Positions 9,523 through 17,791 of a DNA stretch of 32,414 nucleotides are shown here, piece after piece. Under the pieces are notes generated by a model. It made no database searches. It was not told the origin of the DNA and saw only the letters and a program-made list of their open reading frames with translations. A program made the translations under genes and the position numbers. The stretch's first letter is position 1, and each line of letters starts with the position of its first letter. The stretch comes from Streptomyces apricus (GTDB lineage Bacteria > Actinomycetota > Actinomycetes > Streptomycetales > Streptomycetaceae), in the NCBI RefSeq assembly GCF_008369065.1, contig NZ_VDFC01000046.1:1242067-1274480 (forward strand). The letters are read 5' to 3'.

Positions 9523-9628
9523 TACAAGGCTTTCCGTAGACGGTCAGGAAACCCCGAAGGGTCGTACCCCAAGGGTCTCACGGACCGCCGACAGCACCCA
9601 CGCGACAAGTGGAGCACCCCGCGGGGCC

Positions 9629-9649
9629 GGCCGGACGGCCCGTCCGGCC
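9629..9649. terminator. Hairpin between the LCP gene and rsfS
   Basis: GGCCGGACG-GCC-CGTCCGGCC is a perfect 9-bp stem 28 nt beyond the LCP stop codon. No U-tract is present. It would partly separate nadD-LCP from rsfS-phosphatase. Confidence 0.5.
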
Positions 9650-9676
9650 ACCGCCCGCCCGTCTCGCGTCCGCCCC

Positions 9677-11452
9677 CTACTCGCTGCTCGGCTGCTCGTC
9701 CGGCTCGTAGTCCTGGCCCAGTACGACCGACACGTCGGCGTTCGCGGTGACCTCGCCCTTCGCGACCGTGCTCGTGGGCAGGCCGAGCGTCTTGGCGACC
9801 TCCACCGCGTCCTCCTTGCGGGCGGCGTCGGCGTAGGTGATCCGGGACGTCGCCTGGGCGAGCTGGGCCGTACCGCCGTCGACGAAGGTGTAGCCGCCGT
9901 TGAGCAGGACGACGCGGGCCTTCTCCGTGGCGTCCTCGTCGGCCGTGGCGTTGCGGATGCCGACCTGGACGGCGTCGCCCTTCTGCGGGCTCTTCGCGGT
10001 ACCGCCGAGCACGTCCTTGACCACGCTGCCGCTCGCCTCCGCGCTGAGGCGGCCGTCCGCGCCGACCGGCAGCAGCGCCGTCTTGTAGTCGCCCTCCTTG
10101 GCGCGGTCCGCGAGCTTGGCGAGGAACGTGCCCAGGTCCTTGTCGGTCAGGGAGGGGTCGAGGATCTGTGCGAGGGTCTGCACGGTGGTCGTCGCGGCCT
10201 GCGCGTCGGACGACAGCTTGCGCAGCACGCCCTGCAGGACCTGCCCGAACCGCTGCAGCTGCGCGTTCTGCGACTCCCCGGAGGCGCGGTACGTGGCGTA
10301 CGCGACGGCCATCTTGCCGCTCAGCGTCTGCGCCTCGCCCTTCCTGACGAGCGGGGCCTCGCCCTTCTTCTTCGCCTCGGGGTCCGGCACGTCCGTGTCG
10401 GTGTCGATCTCGATGTTGCCGACCAGCTCGACCAGGTTGTTCAGGTACGGGGTGTCCAGGCGCCAGGTGCCCTCGATGTCCGTCCCCAGTACGGTGTCGA
10501 GCCCGTCGCGGGTGCCGGAGGAACCGTCGTCGTCGACCGACTTGGAGAGCGTGGTCGCGGAGCCGTCGTCCTGCGTCAGGGCGAGGGAGTTGGGCAGCAG
10601 GACCGTGGTGCCCTGCTCGGTGGTGGTGTTGTCGACGAGCAGGACCGTGGATGTGCCGTCGCCCTTGGTGTTGTGCAGGTGGACGACGATCACGTCGCGC
10701 TTCTGGGCACCGGCCGCCGTGGTCGCGCCGGGCTCGGAGTCGGAGGAGCTGCCGGGCAGCATCTGCGCGTACCAGAGGTAGCCGGCCCCGCCGACCACGA
10801 CCAGCGCGAGGACCACGGCGAGGGCGACGACCCGGCCGCGCGCCCGGCGCTTGGCCTCCTCGCGCCGCTCGGTGCGGTTCTCGGTGAACTTCAGCCAGTC
10901 GATGACGTCTTCGGAGTTCTCGGGCTGCTCCTCGACGAACGCGAACTGCTCGGTGCGGTAGTCGGGTTCGCCCTTCGGCCCGTCCGGCGCGGACGGCTGC
11001 TCCGGTACGGACGGCTGTTCCGGTACGGGCGCGGACGGCTGCGCGGGGCCCGCCTGCTGCGGGATGTAGGCGGTCTGCTCGGCGACGGGGGCCGCGGGGG
11101 CCATGGGGGCCTGTCCGTGGCCGGTGTCGTAGGACCCCGCGGGCGCCTGCTGACCGGTGCCGGTCCCGGTCCCGGTCACGTACGGGTCGTAGCCGTAGCC
11201 CTGCCCGTGGTCCTGTCCGTAGCCCTGCGCGTACCCCTGGCCGTGGTCCTGCCCGTACCCCTGTGCGTGCGGCTGTCCCTGGGGCTGTCCCTGGACCTGC
11301 CCGCCGTAGGGGTCGTACGCGCCGTACCCGTCCTGTTGCGCGGAGTGCTGCCCCGGCTGCGGCACCTGGCGGTAGACGGGCTGCCCGAACTCGTCGTAGC
11401 CGACGAGCTCGTACTGGTCGCCCCCGTAGCCAGCGTCGTATCGGTCGTTCAC
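9677..11452 (-). CDS. pdtA: LytR-CpsA-Psr (LCP) family protein with LytR C-terminal domain; probable PdtA
   Basis: 591 residues from GTG 11452 (conserved-looking start MNDRYD), 16 nt after nadD. Residues 1-200 are cytoplasmic and Gln/Gly/Tyr/Pro-rich with QGYGQDHGQGY repeats. One membrane helix spans about 206-228. An LCP-like extracellular domain spans ~250-470, and a LytR_C domain ~495-585. LCP proteins attach anionic glycopolymers to peptidoglycan. Active-site motifs look degraded: the usual PRDT is LPNS, and the usual RxR is TYR. By gene order this is S. coelicolor SCO2578, which I recall as PdtA, a polydiglycosylphosphate transferase needed for normal sporulation; that link is from memory. 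The gene symbol is therefore tentative, but the family call is firm. Confidence 0.8.
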   Translation of the reverse strand: MNDRYDAGYGGDQYELVGYDEFGQPVYRQVPQPGQHSAQQDGYGAYDPYGGQVQGQPQGQPHAQGYGQDHGQGYAQGYGQDHGQGYGYDPYVTGTGTGTGQQAPAGSYDTGHGQAPMAPAAPVAEQTAYIPQQAGPAQPSAPVPEQPSVPEQPSAPDGPKGEPDYRTEQFAFVEEQPENSEDVIDWLKFTENRTERREEAKRRARGRVVALAVVLALVVVGGAGYLWYAQMLPGSSSDSEPGATTAAGAQKRDVIVVHLHNTKGDGTSTVLLVDNTTTEQGTTVLLPNSLALTQDDGSATTLSKSVDDDGSSGTRDGLDTVLGTDIEGTWRLDTPYLNNLVELVGNIEIDTDTDVPDPEAKKKGEAPLVRKGEAQTLSGKMAVAYATYRASGESQNAQLQRFGQVLQGVLRKLSSDAQAATTTVQTLAQILDPSLTDKDLGTFLAKLADRAKEGDYKTALLPVGADGRLSAEASGSVVKDVLGGTAKSPQKGDAVQVGIRNATADEDATEKARVVLLNGGYTFVDGGTAQLAQATSRITYADAARKEDAVEVAKTLGLPTSTVAKGEVTANADVSVVLGQDYEPDEQPSSE

Positions 11453-11468
11453 CGGTGCCCCTCTCGGC

Positions 11469-12143
11469 TCACTCGCCGCGGTACAGCTCGCGCTTGTCGA
11501 TGTAGCGCACCACACCGTCCGGCACCAGGTACCAGACCGGATCGCCCTTCGCGACCCGGACCCGGCAGTCCGTGGACGAGATGGCGAGCGCGGGGACCTC
11601 GACGAGCGAGACACCGCCCTCGGGCAGACCGCTGTCGGTCAGTATGTGGCCGGGCCGGGTGACCCCGATGAAGTGCGCGAGGGAGAACAGCTCGTCGGCG
11701 TCGCGCCAGGTGAGGATCTGGCCGAGCGCGTCGGCGCCGGTGATGAAGAACAGGTCCGTGTCGGGGTTGAGCACCCGCAGGTCGCGCAGCGTGTCCGTGG
11801 TGTAGGTCGGGCCGCCGCGGTCGATGTCGATGCGGCTCACGGAGAACTGCGGGTTCTCGGCGGTCGCGATGACCGTCATGAGGTAGCGGTCCTCGGCCGC
11901 GGACACCTTGCGGTCGGACTTCTGCCAGGGCTGGCCGGTCGGCACGAACACCACCTCGTCGAGGTGGAACCGCACGGCGACCTCACTGGCGGCGACCAGG
12001 TGCCCGTGGTGGATCGGGTCGAACGTCCCGCCCATGACGCCGAGGCGGCGCCGGCCCGGGTTCGACGGGCCGTTCCCGGGGCCCCGCCCCGAACCGTGTG
12101 CCGTGGCGCCCGCCGGACCGGTAGGCATGTCCTGCTCTCCCAT
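11469..12143 (-). CDS. nadD: Nicotinate-nucleotide adenylyltransferase
   Basis: 224 residues if started at ATG 12143 ([10 protein letters not shown]). [15 protein letters not shown] holds the GxFxPxHxGH nucleotidyltransferase signature, and [10 protein letters not shown] near the end is the ISSTxxR motif. The enzyme makes nicotinic acid adenine dinucleotide from nicotinate mononucleotide and ATP in NAD synthesis. A second ATG at 12128 has GGGAGAG 7 nt upstream. The first ATG is chosen because TAGGGT sits 8 nt before it, suggesting a leaderless transcript, and because MGEQ is a start I recall from Streptomyces NadD. It is followed after 16 nt by the LCP gene, probably one operon. Confidence 0.95.
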   Translation of the reverse strand: MGEQDMPTGPAGATAHGSGRGPGNGPSNPGRRRLGVMGGTFDPIHHGHLVAASEVAVRFHLDEVVFVPTGQPWQKSDRKVSAAEDRYLMTVIATAENPQFSVSRIDIDRGGPTYTTDTLRDLRVLNPDTDLFFITGADALGQILTWRDADELFSLAHFIGVTRPGHILTDSGLPEGGVSLVEVPALAISSTDCRVRVAKGDPVWYLVPDGVVRYIDKRELYRGE

Positions 12144-12151
12144 GCGTGCAG

Positions 12152-12157
12152 ACCCTA
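12152..12157 (-). promoter_or_regulatory. Predicted -10 box of nadD
   Basis: TAGGGT on the minus strand ends 8 nt before ATG 12143, which would make the transcript start at or next to the start codon. No clear -35 was found. Confidence 0.35.
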
Positions 12158-12190
12158 CCGGCCCGCGCGGCGGGCCCGGTCGCGCGGGCG

Positions 12191-12355
12191 TCAGCGGTCG
12201 CGGTTGAAGCGGGTGGTGATCCACAGCAGCAGCAGGAGGGCGACGAAGGCCCCACCACCGACGACGAGGGGGTTCAGGCTTTCGTGGTTGCCGCCGTGCT
12301 CCCCGCCCTCGGCGGCGAGTGTGACCAACTGGGCAGCGGTGCTGTGGAAGCTCAT
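12191..12355 (-). CDS. 54-residue single-span membrane protein
   Basis: ATG 12355 to TGA 12191. Residues 1-28 are polar and His/Gly-rich ([11 protein letters not shown]), 30-47 are a clear hydrophobic helix ([16 protein letters not shown]), and the end is basic (TTRFNRDR), so the N-terminus is probably outside. The coding sequence is supported by the helix, by in-frame GC3 bias and by its place in line with nadD 47 nt downstream. Its start overlaps the stop of a possible 25-codon frame (ATGA). I do not know the function. Confidence 0.7.
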   Translation of the reverse strand: MSFHSTAAQLVTLAAEGGEHGGNHESLNPLVVGGGAFVALLLLLWITTRFNRDR

Positions 12356-12429
12356 CTTCGGCGGGACCTATCCGATGGAGGGCGGGACAACGACTTGCGC
12401 ACATCGTAAGCGGGCGTCCCCTCCCGCAT
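12352..12429 (-). other. Possible 25-codon upstream frame coupled to the 54-residue gene
   Basis: ATG 12429 (or GTG 12432) to TGA 12352 encodes a basic, Ser/Arg-rich peptide whose stop overlaps the next ATG by 4 nt. The overlap and the weak ribosome binding site of the 54-residue gene suggest coupling. The composition is not distinctive and it may simply be leader RNA. Confidence 0.25.
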
Positions 12430-12533
12430 CACTTCGACTCCGCCGTTGGGGACTTCGGCGCCGTCGGACCGCAGGATCCGGAACGCACGCGTCCGCCGGC
12501 CGGGGCCGCCGGCCGGGAACCTTCGGCGGGGTC

Positions 12534-12689
12534 TCAGTCGTCCCGCTTGTAGCCGCGCAACAGGAACCAGGCGGCCAGCACGGAGCCGACGACCATCACG
12601 ATCAGCACGACGCGGAGGAGATTGCCCGCCCCTTGCTGCTGGGCGGTGCTCGCGGCCTCGGTGAACCAGGATCCGGGGACATGCTCCAT
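12534..12689 (-). CDS. 51-residue single-span membrane protein
   Basis: ATG 12689, with AAGGAG 9 nt upstream, to TGA 12534. Residues 1-22 are polar (PGSWFTEAASTAQQQG), 25-45 form a membrane helix (LRVVLIVMVVGSVLAAWFLL) and the tail is GYKRDD. It has the same shape as the 54-residue protein 178 bp downstream (polar N-terminus, one helix, basic/acidic short tail), though sequence identity is low. It diverges from the M48 protease gene with 101 bp between starts. Function unknown. Confidence 0.7.
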   Translation of the reverse strand: MEHVPGSWFTEAASTAQQQGAGNLLRVVLIVMVVGSVLAAWFLLRGYKRDD

Positions 12690-12790
12690 GACGTGCTGCT
12701 CCTTCGCTGTACTGCCCGTCCACGGTATCTCCGCCTACGCTGGACCCCGCCTCGGGGGCACGGAAGGCAACCACACGCATGGGGGACCAC

Positions 12791-13921
12791 ATGCCAGAAG
12801 ACAGCCACGAGAACGTACCGAGCAGGCAGCGCAGGCGCTTCGAGGGGATCTCCTCCCGGGCGTACGAGCACCCCGCGGACCGCTCGGCCCTGGTCGCCCT
12901 GCGCAAGCTCAGCGGCTTCGACACGGTCTTCAAGGCCCTCAGCGGCCTGCTCCCGGAGCGCAGCCTGCGGCTGCTGTTCCTGTCGGACTCGGTGCGCGTC
13001 TCGGACGTGCAGTTCGCCCACCTGAACGTGATGCTGCGCGACGCCTGCTACATCCTGGACCTGGAGAAGGTCCCGCAGATGTACGTGAAGCAGGACCCCC
13101 AGCCGAACGCGATGTGCATCGGCCTGGACGAGCCGATCATCGTCGTCACCACCGGCCTCGTCGAGCTGCTCGACGAGGAGGAGATGCGGGCGGTCGTCGG
13201 CCACGAGGTGGGGCACGCGCTCTCCGGCCACGCCGTCTACCGCACGATCCTGCTCTTCCTGACCGGCCTGGCGCTGAAGGTGGCCTGGATCCCGCTGGGC
13301 AACCTCGCGATCATGGCGATCGTGACCGCCCTGCGCGAGTGGTTCCGCAAGTCCGAGCTGTCCGCGGACCGGGCGGGTCTGCTGGTCGGCCAGGACCTGC
13401 GGGCCTCGATGCGCGGCCTGATGAAGATCGCGGGCGGCAACCACCTGCACGAGATGAACGTGGACGCCTTCCTCGCCCAGGCCGAGGAGTACGAGGCGGG
13501 CGGCGACCTGCGCGACTCGGTGCTCAAGATCCTGAACGTGATGCCCCGCTCGCACCCCTTCACCACGGTCCGGGCGGCCGAGCTGAAGAAGTGGGCCGAG
13601 TCCCGCGACCACCAGCGGATCATGGACGGCCACTACCCGCGCCGCGACCAGGACGGGGACGCCTCGGTCACGGACTCCTTCCGCCAGTCGGCGGCCAGCT
13701 ACGCCACCGACGTGAAGAACAGCAAGGACCCGCTGATGAAGCTGGTCAGCGACATCGCGGGCGGTGCGGGCGACCTCGGCGGCCGGGTGCGGCGCGGCTT
13801 CGGCGGCTTCGCGAGCGGCGGCGGCAACGGCAGCGGCGGCGGTGCGGGAGGCGGCACCGCGACCAAGGACCAGCCGCGCACCGACCGCCCGGACGACGAG
13901 GGCCCCGGCACGGGCGCCTGA
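12791..13921 (+). CDS. M48-family membrane metalloprotease (HtpX/Ste24-like)
   Basis: 376 residues from ATG 12791, with GGGGGA just upstream; an in-frame ATG at 12779 is the alternative. The zinc site is HEVGH at 138-142, with the third ligand in ELSADRAG near Glu189. A hydrophobic segment at about 154-181 lies between these, as expected for membrane-embedded M48 peptidases. N-terminal residues 20-130 hold the typical fold before the zinc helix (RKLSGFDTV...PNAMCIGLDEPIIVVTTGL). The C-terminal 60 residues are Gly-rich and disordered. Family members degrade damaged membrane proteins. It converges on the membrane protein gene at 14002 and diverges from the 51-residue gene. Confidence 0.92.
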   Translation: MPEDSHENVPSRQRRRFEGISSRAYEHPADRSALVALRKLSGFDTVFKALSGLLPERSLRLLFLSDSVRVSDVQFAHLNVMLRDACYILDLEKVPQMYVKQDPQPNAMCIGLDEPIIVVTTGLVELLDEEEMRAVVGHEVGHALSGHAVYRTILLFLTGLALKVAWIPLGNLAIMAIVTALREWFRKSELSADRAGLLVGQDLRASMRGLMKIAGGNHLHEMNVDAFLAQAEEYEAGGDLRDSVLKILNVMPRSHPFTTVRAAELKKWAESRDHQRIMDGHYPRRDQDGDASVTDSFRQSAASYATDVKNSKDPLMKLVSDIAGGAGDLGGRVRRGFGGFASGGGNGSGGGAGGGTATKDQPRTDRPDDEGPGTGA

Positions 13922-13922
13922 C

Positions 13923-13974
13923 CAGGGCCGGGCTACAGCTCAGGCCGGGCTACGGCTCAGGCCGGGCTACGGCT
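13923..13974. repeat. 17-bp tandem repeat between convergent genes
   Basis: Three head-to-tail copies: an 18-bp variant CAGGGCCGGGCTACAGCT, then two identical CAGGCCGGGCTACGGCT units. A partial, diverged copy (GAGCGGGCTACAGCT) covers the stop codon of the opposing gene at 14002. The array begins right after the M48 stop and fills the 80-bp gap. Confidence 0.8.
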
Positions 13975-14001
13975 CGGGCTCGGTTGCGGCCCAGGAGCGG
14001 G

Positions 14002-15072
14002 CTACAGCTTGGGCTGGGCGCTGGCCGCCAGCGATCCGCACAGCGCCGTGGCACTGCCCGTGGCGAACGGGTCGGTGCCGGCCGGGCCGCCCGCCCTGGC
14101 CGTCTCGCCCGCCAGGAGCGGGCGCAGCCGGCTGGTGGTGTCCTCCGCGCAGGCCAGCGGCCCGGCCTGGACGTAGGAGACGACCAGCTCGGCCTGGTGC
14201 ATGCGCAGGTCGTCGCGGTCGAACCGGAAGTGCAGCTCGCGCCGCACGGTGAACAGCGAGGCCTCCGCCTTCCCGTCCGCGCCGGTCGGCCGCAGCGCGT
14301 AGACGAAGGTGTGGTCGGAGCTGACCTCCAGCGTGTCGGAGTCCGTCTCGGCGGCGGTCAGCGTGCCCTGCACCCGGATCTTGGGGTCGGCCAGCTCGCT
14401 GCGCGCGGGGTCGAAGCGGACCAGCCAGCCGGTGGGCGCGTGCCGCCCGTCCGCGGTGGGGTGCTGGAAGCTCTGGTCGAACTGGTCGAGCTGCTGCGGA
14501 TCGAGGAGTATCCGCACCGGCCGGTTGGCGTCGCCAGTGAGGACGTCGGGGTCGAGCGAGGACTGGACGAGGTAGTCCTTCGCCGTGGTCAGCGCGGTGA
14601 CGACCTGGCTGTCGGAGAAGTGCGCGGTGCGCCGGGAGGCCGGCAGGGTGATGCCCTCGGCGCCGATGCGGAACTGGTCGGCGGGGCTGTGCGCGTACAG
14701 GGCGTCCACGTCGGCCGTGCCGGGCACGGCGCTCTGCGGCGCGAGCGGGATCACGGTCATCCGCAGCGGTTCGGGGTGCTGGGCGGCGGGGGTCTGGTAC
14801 GGATGGCGGACGCCCATGTAGATCGCCGTGCCGAAGGCCACGGTGATCAGGACGATGAGGACCAGTGCCTGCCGGGACAGCAGGCCGCGGCGCACCGGGG
14901 GACGGCGGCGGACGGCCGGGGTGTGGTCGCCGATGCGCTCCTGCGCGGAGAATTCCTGGAGCCGGGCAGCGCGGACGAACGATTCGTCGAAGACGACGGA
15001 TCGGTACTCCTCCTCGCCGTTGCCGGGAGCGCCCTCTGACGTTCCCTCAGGTGGCTCTCCAGGACCGTCCAT
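14002..15072 (-). CDS. Single-span membrane protein sharing an N-terminal motif with its neighbour
   Basis: 356 residues from ATG 15072. Residues 1-65 are cytoplasmic and contain EEYRSVVFDESFVRAARLQE. One helix spans about 69-87 (LVLIVLITVAFGTAIYMGV), and about 265 residues follow outside, with two Cys (PLACAED, ALCGSL) that could form a disulphide. The extracellular part contains repeated beta-type segments; I do not recognise the fold. The upstream neighbour carries the same N-terminal motif. A TACTCT box ends 6 nt before the ATG, with only a weak AAGG in between. By order it would be S. coelicolor SCO2583. Its position between envelope genes suggests a wall-related role; that is inference. 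Confidence 0.82.
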   Translation of the reverse strand: MDGPGEPPEGTSEGAPGNGEEEYRSVVFDESFVRAARLQEFSAQERIGDHTPAVRRRPPVRRGLLSRQALVLIVLITVAFGTAIYMGVRHPYQTPAAQHPEPLRMTVIPLAPQSAVPGTADVDALYAHSPADQFRIGAEGITLPASRRTAHFSDSQVVTALTTAKDYLVQSSLDPDVLTGDANRPVRILLDPQQLDQFDQSFQHPTADGRHAPTGWLVRFDPARSELADPKIRVQGTLTAAETDSDTLEVSSDHTFVYALRPTGADGKAEASLFTVRRELHFRFDRDDLRMHQAELVVSYVQAGPLACAEDTTSRLRPLLAGETARAGGPAGTDPFATGSATALCGSLAASAQPKL

Positions 15073-15078
15073 ACCTTC

Positions 15079-15084
15079 AGAGTA
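15079..15084 (-). promoter_or_regulatory. Predicted -10 box for the 356-residue protein gene
   Basis: TACTCT on the minus strand ends 6 nt before ATG 15072. TTTACC lies 16 nt further upstream as a possible -35. Confidence 0.4.
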
Positions 15085-15184
15085 GGTCTCCCGGACCCCA
15101 GGTAAACGCTCGGTCGTACGACAACTTCTGACAGGTTCTCACCGGGTTTGGCCACACGGTCCGGAACCGGCCGCACCGCCGCCG

Positions 15185-15775
15185 TCAGGGAGTGCGGGGC
15201 ACCGCGGGGACGGCCGGCTGGGAGTAGTCGGCGGAGGCCGAGGGCCGTACGCCGCCGCCCTGCTCCAGGCCGGTGGAGGCGGGCGGCGGGACCTGGTCCC
15301 GGCTGCTCGCGGAGGCCCCCCGGTAGACGGCCGCGAAGGCCAGCGCGACCATGCCGACGCCCATCACGAGGGCGAGCATCCAGGCCACCGGACGATGCCA
15401 GCGGGCCTGCTTCCCGTACGTCCCGGAGTGGTCGTAGCCGTCGTGCAGGACGTCCCGGTCGTCCAGGTCGTCGAGGTCCGGGTCATGGCCGAAACCGCCC
15501 CGGCCGCCGGGGCCGAAACCGTACTCGTCGTACTCGTCGTCGCCGTGCACACCCCGGGGGTGTCCCCCGCGGGCTTCGGCCTCGGAGGCCTCCGCTCTGG
15601 CCTGCGCGGCGGCCAGGAGGCGCTCGACGGCGGTCGGCTCGTGGACCGCGGCCGCCTTGACGAAGTCCTCGTCGAAGACCACGGAGGCGAACTCTTCGTC
15701 CGCACCCCCGCGGTCGCGGTCGTCGTCGGGCTCCCAGCCGTCCGGGAACGGCGTGCCCCCCACGTCCTCCGGCAC
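15185..15775 (-). CDS. Single-span membrane protein with acidic cytoplasmic part (SCO2584-like by position)
   Basis: 196 residues from GTG 15775; a second GTG at 15763 with GGAGG close by is possible. Residues 28-50 contain EEFASVVFDEDFVKAAAVHE, nearly the same as the motif in the 356-residue neighbour. An Asp/Gly/Tyr-rich acidic region follows (DLDDLDDRD, about 75-120), then one helix (WMLALVMGVGMVALAFAAV, ~131-150) and a short Pro/Ser-rich outer tail. There is no enzymatic motif. By gene order it equals S. coelicolor SCO2584, which I recall as a partner in the spore-wall synthesizing complex; this is memory only. The box TACTCT ends 6 nt before GTG 15775. Confidence 0.8.
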   Translation of the reverse strand: MPEDVGGTPFPDGWEPDDDRDRGGADEEFASVVFDEDFVKAAAVHEPTAVERLLAAAQARAEASEAEARGGHPRGVHGDDEYDEYGFGPGGRGGFGHDPDLDDLDDRDVLHDGYDHSGTYGKQARWHRPVAWMLALVMGVGMVALAFAAVYRGASASSRDQVPPPASTGLEQGGGVRPSASADYSQPAVPAVPRTP

Positions 15776-15781
15776 GGATCC

Positions 15782-15787
15782 AGAGTA
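15782..15787 (-). promoter_or_regulatory. Predicted -10 box for the 196-residue protein gene
   Basis: TACTCT on the minus strand ends 6 nt before GTG 15775, the same box and distance as for the 356-residue gene downstream. Confidence 0.35.
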
Positions 15788-15844
15788 GACCGGGGTGGTC
15801 GATTTGGGCAGACCGTACGGAAACTCTCCCGCCCGGCGAGACGC

Positions 15845-17131
15845 TCAGCGCCTGACGTGCCCGTCGCCCGTGACGATGTACTTGGTGCTCGTCAGTTCCG
15901 GCAGCCCCATGGGGCCCCGCGCGTGCAGCTTCTGCGTGGAGATCCCGATCTCGGCGCCGAACCCGAACTGGCCGCCGTCGGTGAAGCGCGTGGACGCGTT
16001 CACGGCCACCGTCGTGGAGTCGACCAACTGGGTGAAGCGGCGGGCGGCCTGCTGCGAAGTGGTGACGATCGCCTCGGTGTGCCCGGAGGTCCACAGCCGG
16101 ATGTGGTCGACGGCCCGCTCCAGCGAGTCGACGACGGCCGCGGCGATGTCGTACGACAGGTACTCGGTCTCCCAGTCCTCGGTCGTCGCCTCGACGACGG
16201 TGGCCTTGGAGTCCTTGGCGTGGGCGAGGACGCGCTCGTCGCCGTGCACGGTGACGCCCGCCTCGGCGAGCGCGTCGAGGGCGCGCGGCAGGAAGGCCGG
16301 GGCGATGTCCTGGTGGACGAGGAGCGTCTCGGCGGCGTTGCAGACGCTGGGCCGCTGCGCCTTGGAGTTGATCAGGATGTCGATCGCCATGTCGAGGTCG
16401 GCGTGCGCGTCGACGTACACGTGGCAGTTGCCGGTGCCGGTCTCGATGACCGGGACGGTGGACTCCTGGACGACCGTGCGGATCAGCGAGGCGCCGCCGC
16501 GCGGGATGAGCACGTCGACCAGGCCCCGGGCGCGCATCAGCTCGCGCACCGACTCGCGGCTGTCGCCCGGCACGAGCTGGACGGCGTCGGCGGGCAGGCC
16601 CGAGCCGCCGACGGCGTCGCGCAGGACGCGCACCAGGGCGGTGTTGGACGCGTACGCGGAGGACGAGCCGCGCAGCAGCACCGCGTTGCCGGACTTCAGG
16701 CACAGGGCGGCCGCGTCGACCGTCACGTTCGGGCGGGCCTCGTAGATGATGCCGACGACGCCGAGGGGGACCCGGACCTGGCGCAGGTCGATGCCGTTGG
16801 GGAGGGTCGAGCCGCGGACGACCTCGCCGACCGGGTCGGGCAGCGCCACCACGTCCCGTACGTCGGAGGCCATCGCGCGGATCCGCTCGGGCGTGAGCGT
16901 GAGCCGGTCGACGACCGTCTCGCTGGTGCCGGCCTCGCGGGCGCGGGCGACGTCCTCGGCGTTGGCCTCGACGATTTCCCCGGTACGGACTTCGAGCGCG
17001 TCCGCGATCGCGAGCAGCGCATCGTCCTTCTCGGCCCGCGGCAGCGGGGCGAGGTCGGCGGCGGCGCCCTTGGCCCGGTAGGCGGCCCGGGTGACCGGGG
17101 ACATCGAGTCGTACGGCGAGAGCGTGGTCAT
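15845..17131 (-). CDS. proA: Glutamate-5-semialdehyde dehydrogenase (gamma-glutamyl phosphate reductase)
   Basis: 428 residues from ATG 17131; typical family length. It reduces gamma-glutamyl phosphate with NADPH to glutamate semialdehyde, the second step of proline synthesis. Visible marks are [18 protein letters not shown] and [12 protein letters not shown] of the aldehyde-dehydrogenase fold, the catalytic Cys264 in [13 protein letters not shown], and [21 protein letters not shown] near the end. An in-frame ATG 48 nt upstream is rejected because a promoter (CTGAAC-17-TACCCT) ends 7 nt before ATG 17131, implying a leaderless transcript. proB, the preceding pathway step, is upstream on the same strand with one unknown gene between. 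Confidence 0.97.
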   Translation of the reverse strand: MTTLSPYDSMSPVTRAAYRAKGAAADLAPLPRAEKDDALLAIADALEVRTGEIVEANAEDVARAREAGTSETVVDRLTLTPERIRAMASDVRDVVALPDPVGEVVRGSTLPNGIDLRQVRVPLGVVGIIYEARPNVTVDAAALCLKSGNAVLLRGSSSAYASNTALVRVLRDAVGGSGLPADAVQLVPGDSRESVRELMRARGLVDVLIPRGGASLIRTVVQESTVPVIETGTGNCHVYVDAHADLDMAIDILINSKAQRPSVCNAAETLLVHQDIAPAFLPRALDALAEAGVTVHGDERVLAHAKDSKATVVEATTEDWETEYLSYDIAAAVVDSLERAVDHIRLWTSGHTEAIVTTSQQAARRFTQLVDSTTVAVNASTRFTDGGQFGFGAEIGISTQKLHARGPMGLPELTSTKYIVTGDGHVRR

Positions 17132-17138
17132 AACCGGC

Positions 17139-17167
17139 AGGGTAGTGCGCCCGCGGGAGTCGTTCAG
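17139..17167 (-). promoter_or_regulatory. Promoter of proA
   Basis: CTGAAC (-35), 17-nt spacer, TACCCT (-10) on the minus strand; the -10 ends 7 nt before the proA ATG, and there is no ribosome binding site, so the mRNA is likely leaderless. Confidence 0.5.
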
Positions 17168-17270
17168 CCGTTGTCCCACAACGCGAGACAGGTCCTGAAA
17201 TGGCCGCAGAAAGCATGTACCGGGCGAACTGCCGCCGGTGGCTCGGAAGCGACGACTCCGGGCCCGGGGC

Positions 17271-17738
17271 CTAGAACGGATGTACGCCCACGGGGGTGGC
17301 GGGCAGCGGCCCGTACCCCTCCGCGATCCGCTGGTGGTAGGTCTCGCGGTCGATGACCTCCAGGCCGACGATCTCCCACGGCGGCAGTTTCGCGGTCCGG
17401 CGGTGCTCGCCCCACAGCCGCAGCGCGACCGCGGCCGCGTCGTGCAGGTCGCGGGCCTCCTCCCAGTAGCGGATCTCCGCGTGGTCGTTGGCGTACCGGC
17501 TGGTCAGCAGGAAGGGGTGGTCGTGGGCGAGCTGTTCCAGGGCGCGCCTGACCTCCTTCAGCGGGGCCTCGCCGCCCGAGACGCTCAGCGTGACGTGCCA
17601 CAGCCGCGGCAGGTCCTGGGGTTCCTCGGCCTCGTACGTGTCACCGGCCGCGACGCTCGTGAGCGCCCGCTCCTCGCCGGCCGTGCGGGAGCCGGCAATA
17701 CCGCGGGACACAGCCGCCCCAGGGCGCACTCGTCTCAC
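17271..17738 (-). CDS. Unknown protein between proA and proB
   Basis: 155 residues from GTG 17738, chosen because a near-perfect AAAGGAGG lies 5-6 nt upstream; a longer frame from 17795 has no such site. The first ~35 residues look unstructured. Residues 45-155 look like a compact alpha/beta domain ([59 protein letters not shown]) with no recognised catalytic motif. There is no signal peptide or membrane helix. Position matches S. coelicolor SCO2586. Its conserved place between proB and proA does not by itself show a role in proline synthesis. Confidence 0.8.
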   Translation of the reverse strand: MRRVRPGAAVSRGIAGSRTAGEERALTSVAAGDTYEAEEPQDLPRLWHVTLSVSGGEAPLKEVRRALEQLAHDHPFLLTSRYANDHAEIRYWEEARDLHDAAAVALRLWGEHRRTAKLPPWEIVGLEVIDRETYHQRIAEGYGPLPATPVGVHPF

Positions 17739-17771
17739 GACGGCCTCCTTTACGCAATGGGTCCGCTCGGA

Positions 17772-17791
17772 CTCAGGGGGGTCTCCCTGAG
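17772..17791 (-). terminator. Possible terminator downstream of proB
   Basis: CTCAGGG/CCCTGAG, a perfect 7-bp stem with a 6-nt loop, 126 nt beyond the proB stop and 34 nt before the next start. It has no U-tract. The rest of this 178-bp gap shows nothing I can support. Confidence 0.4.

Noticed and set aside
11110-11340. Tandem DNA repeat in the LCP gene
   Set aside because: The repetition is at protein level (Gln/Gly/Tyr-rich cytoplasmic region), with irregular unit length; treated as part of the protein.
9329-11662. 777-codon plus-strand frame over the LCP gene
   Set aside because: Low-complexity Arg/Val/Leu antisense translation; the minus strand has a coherent LCP/LytR_C protein.
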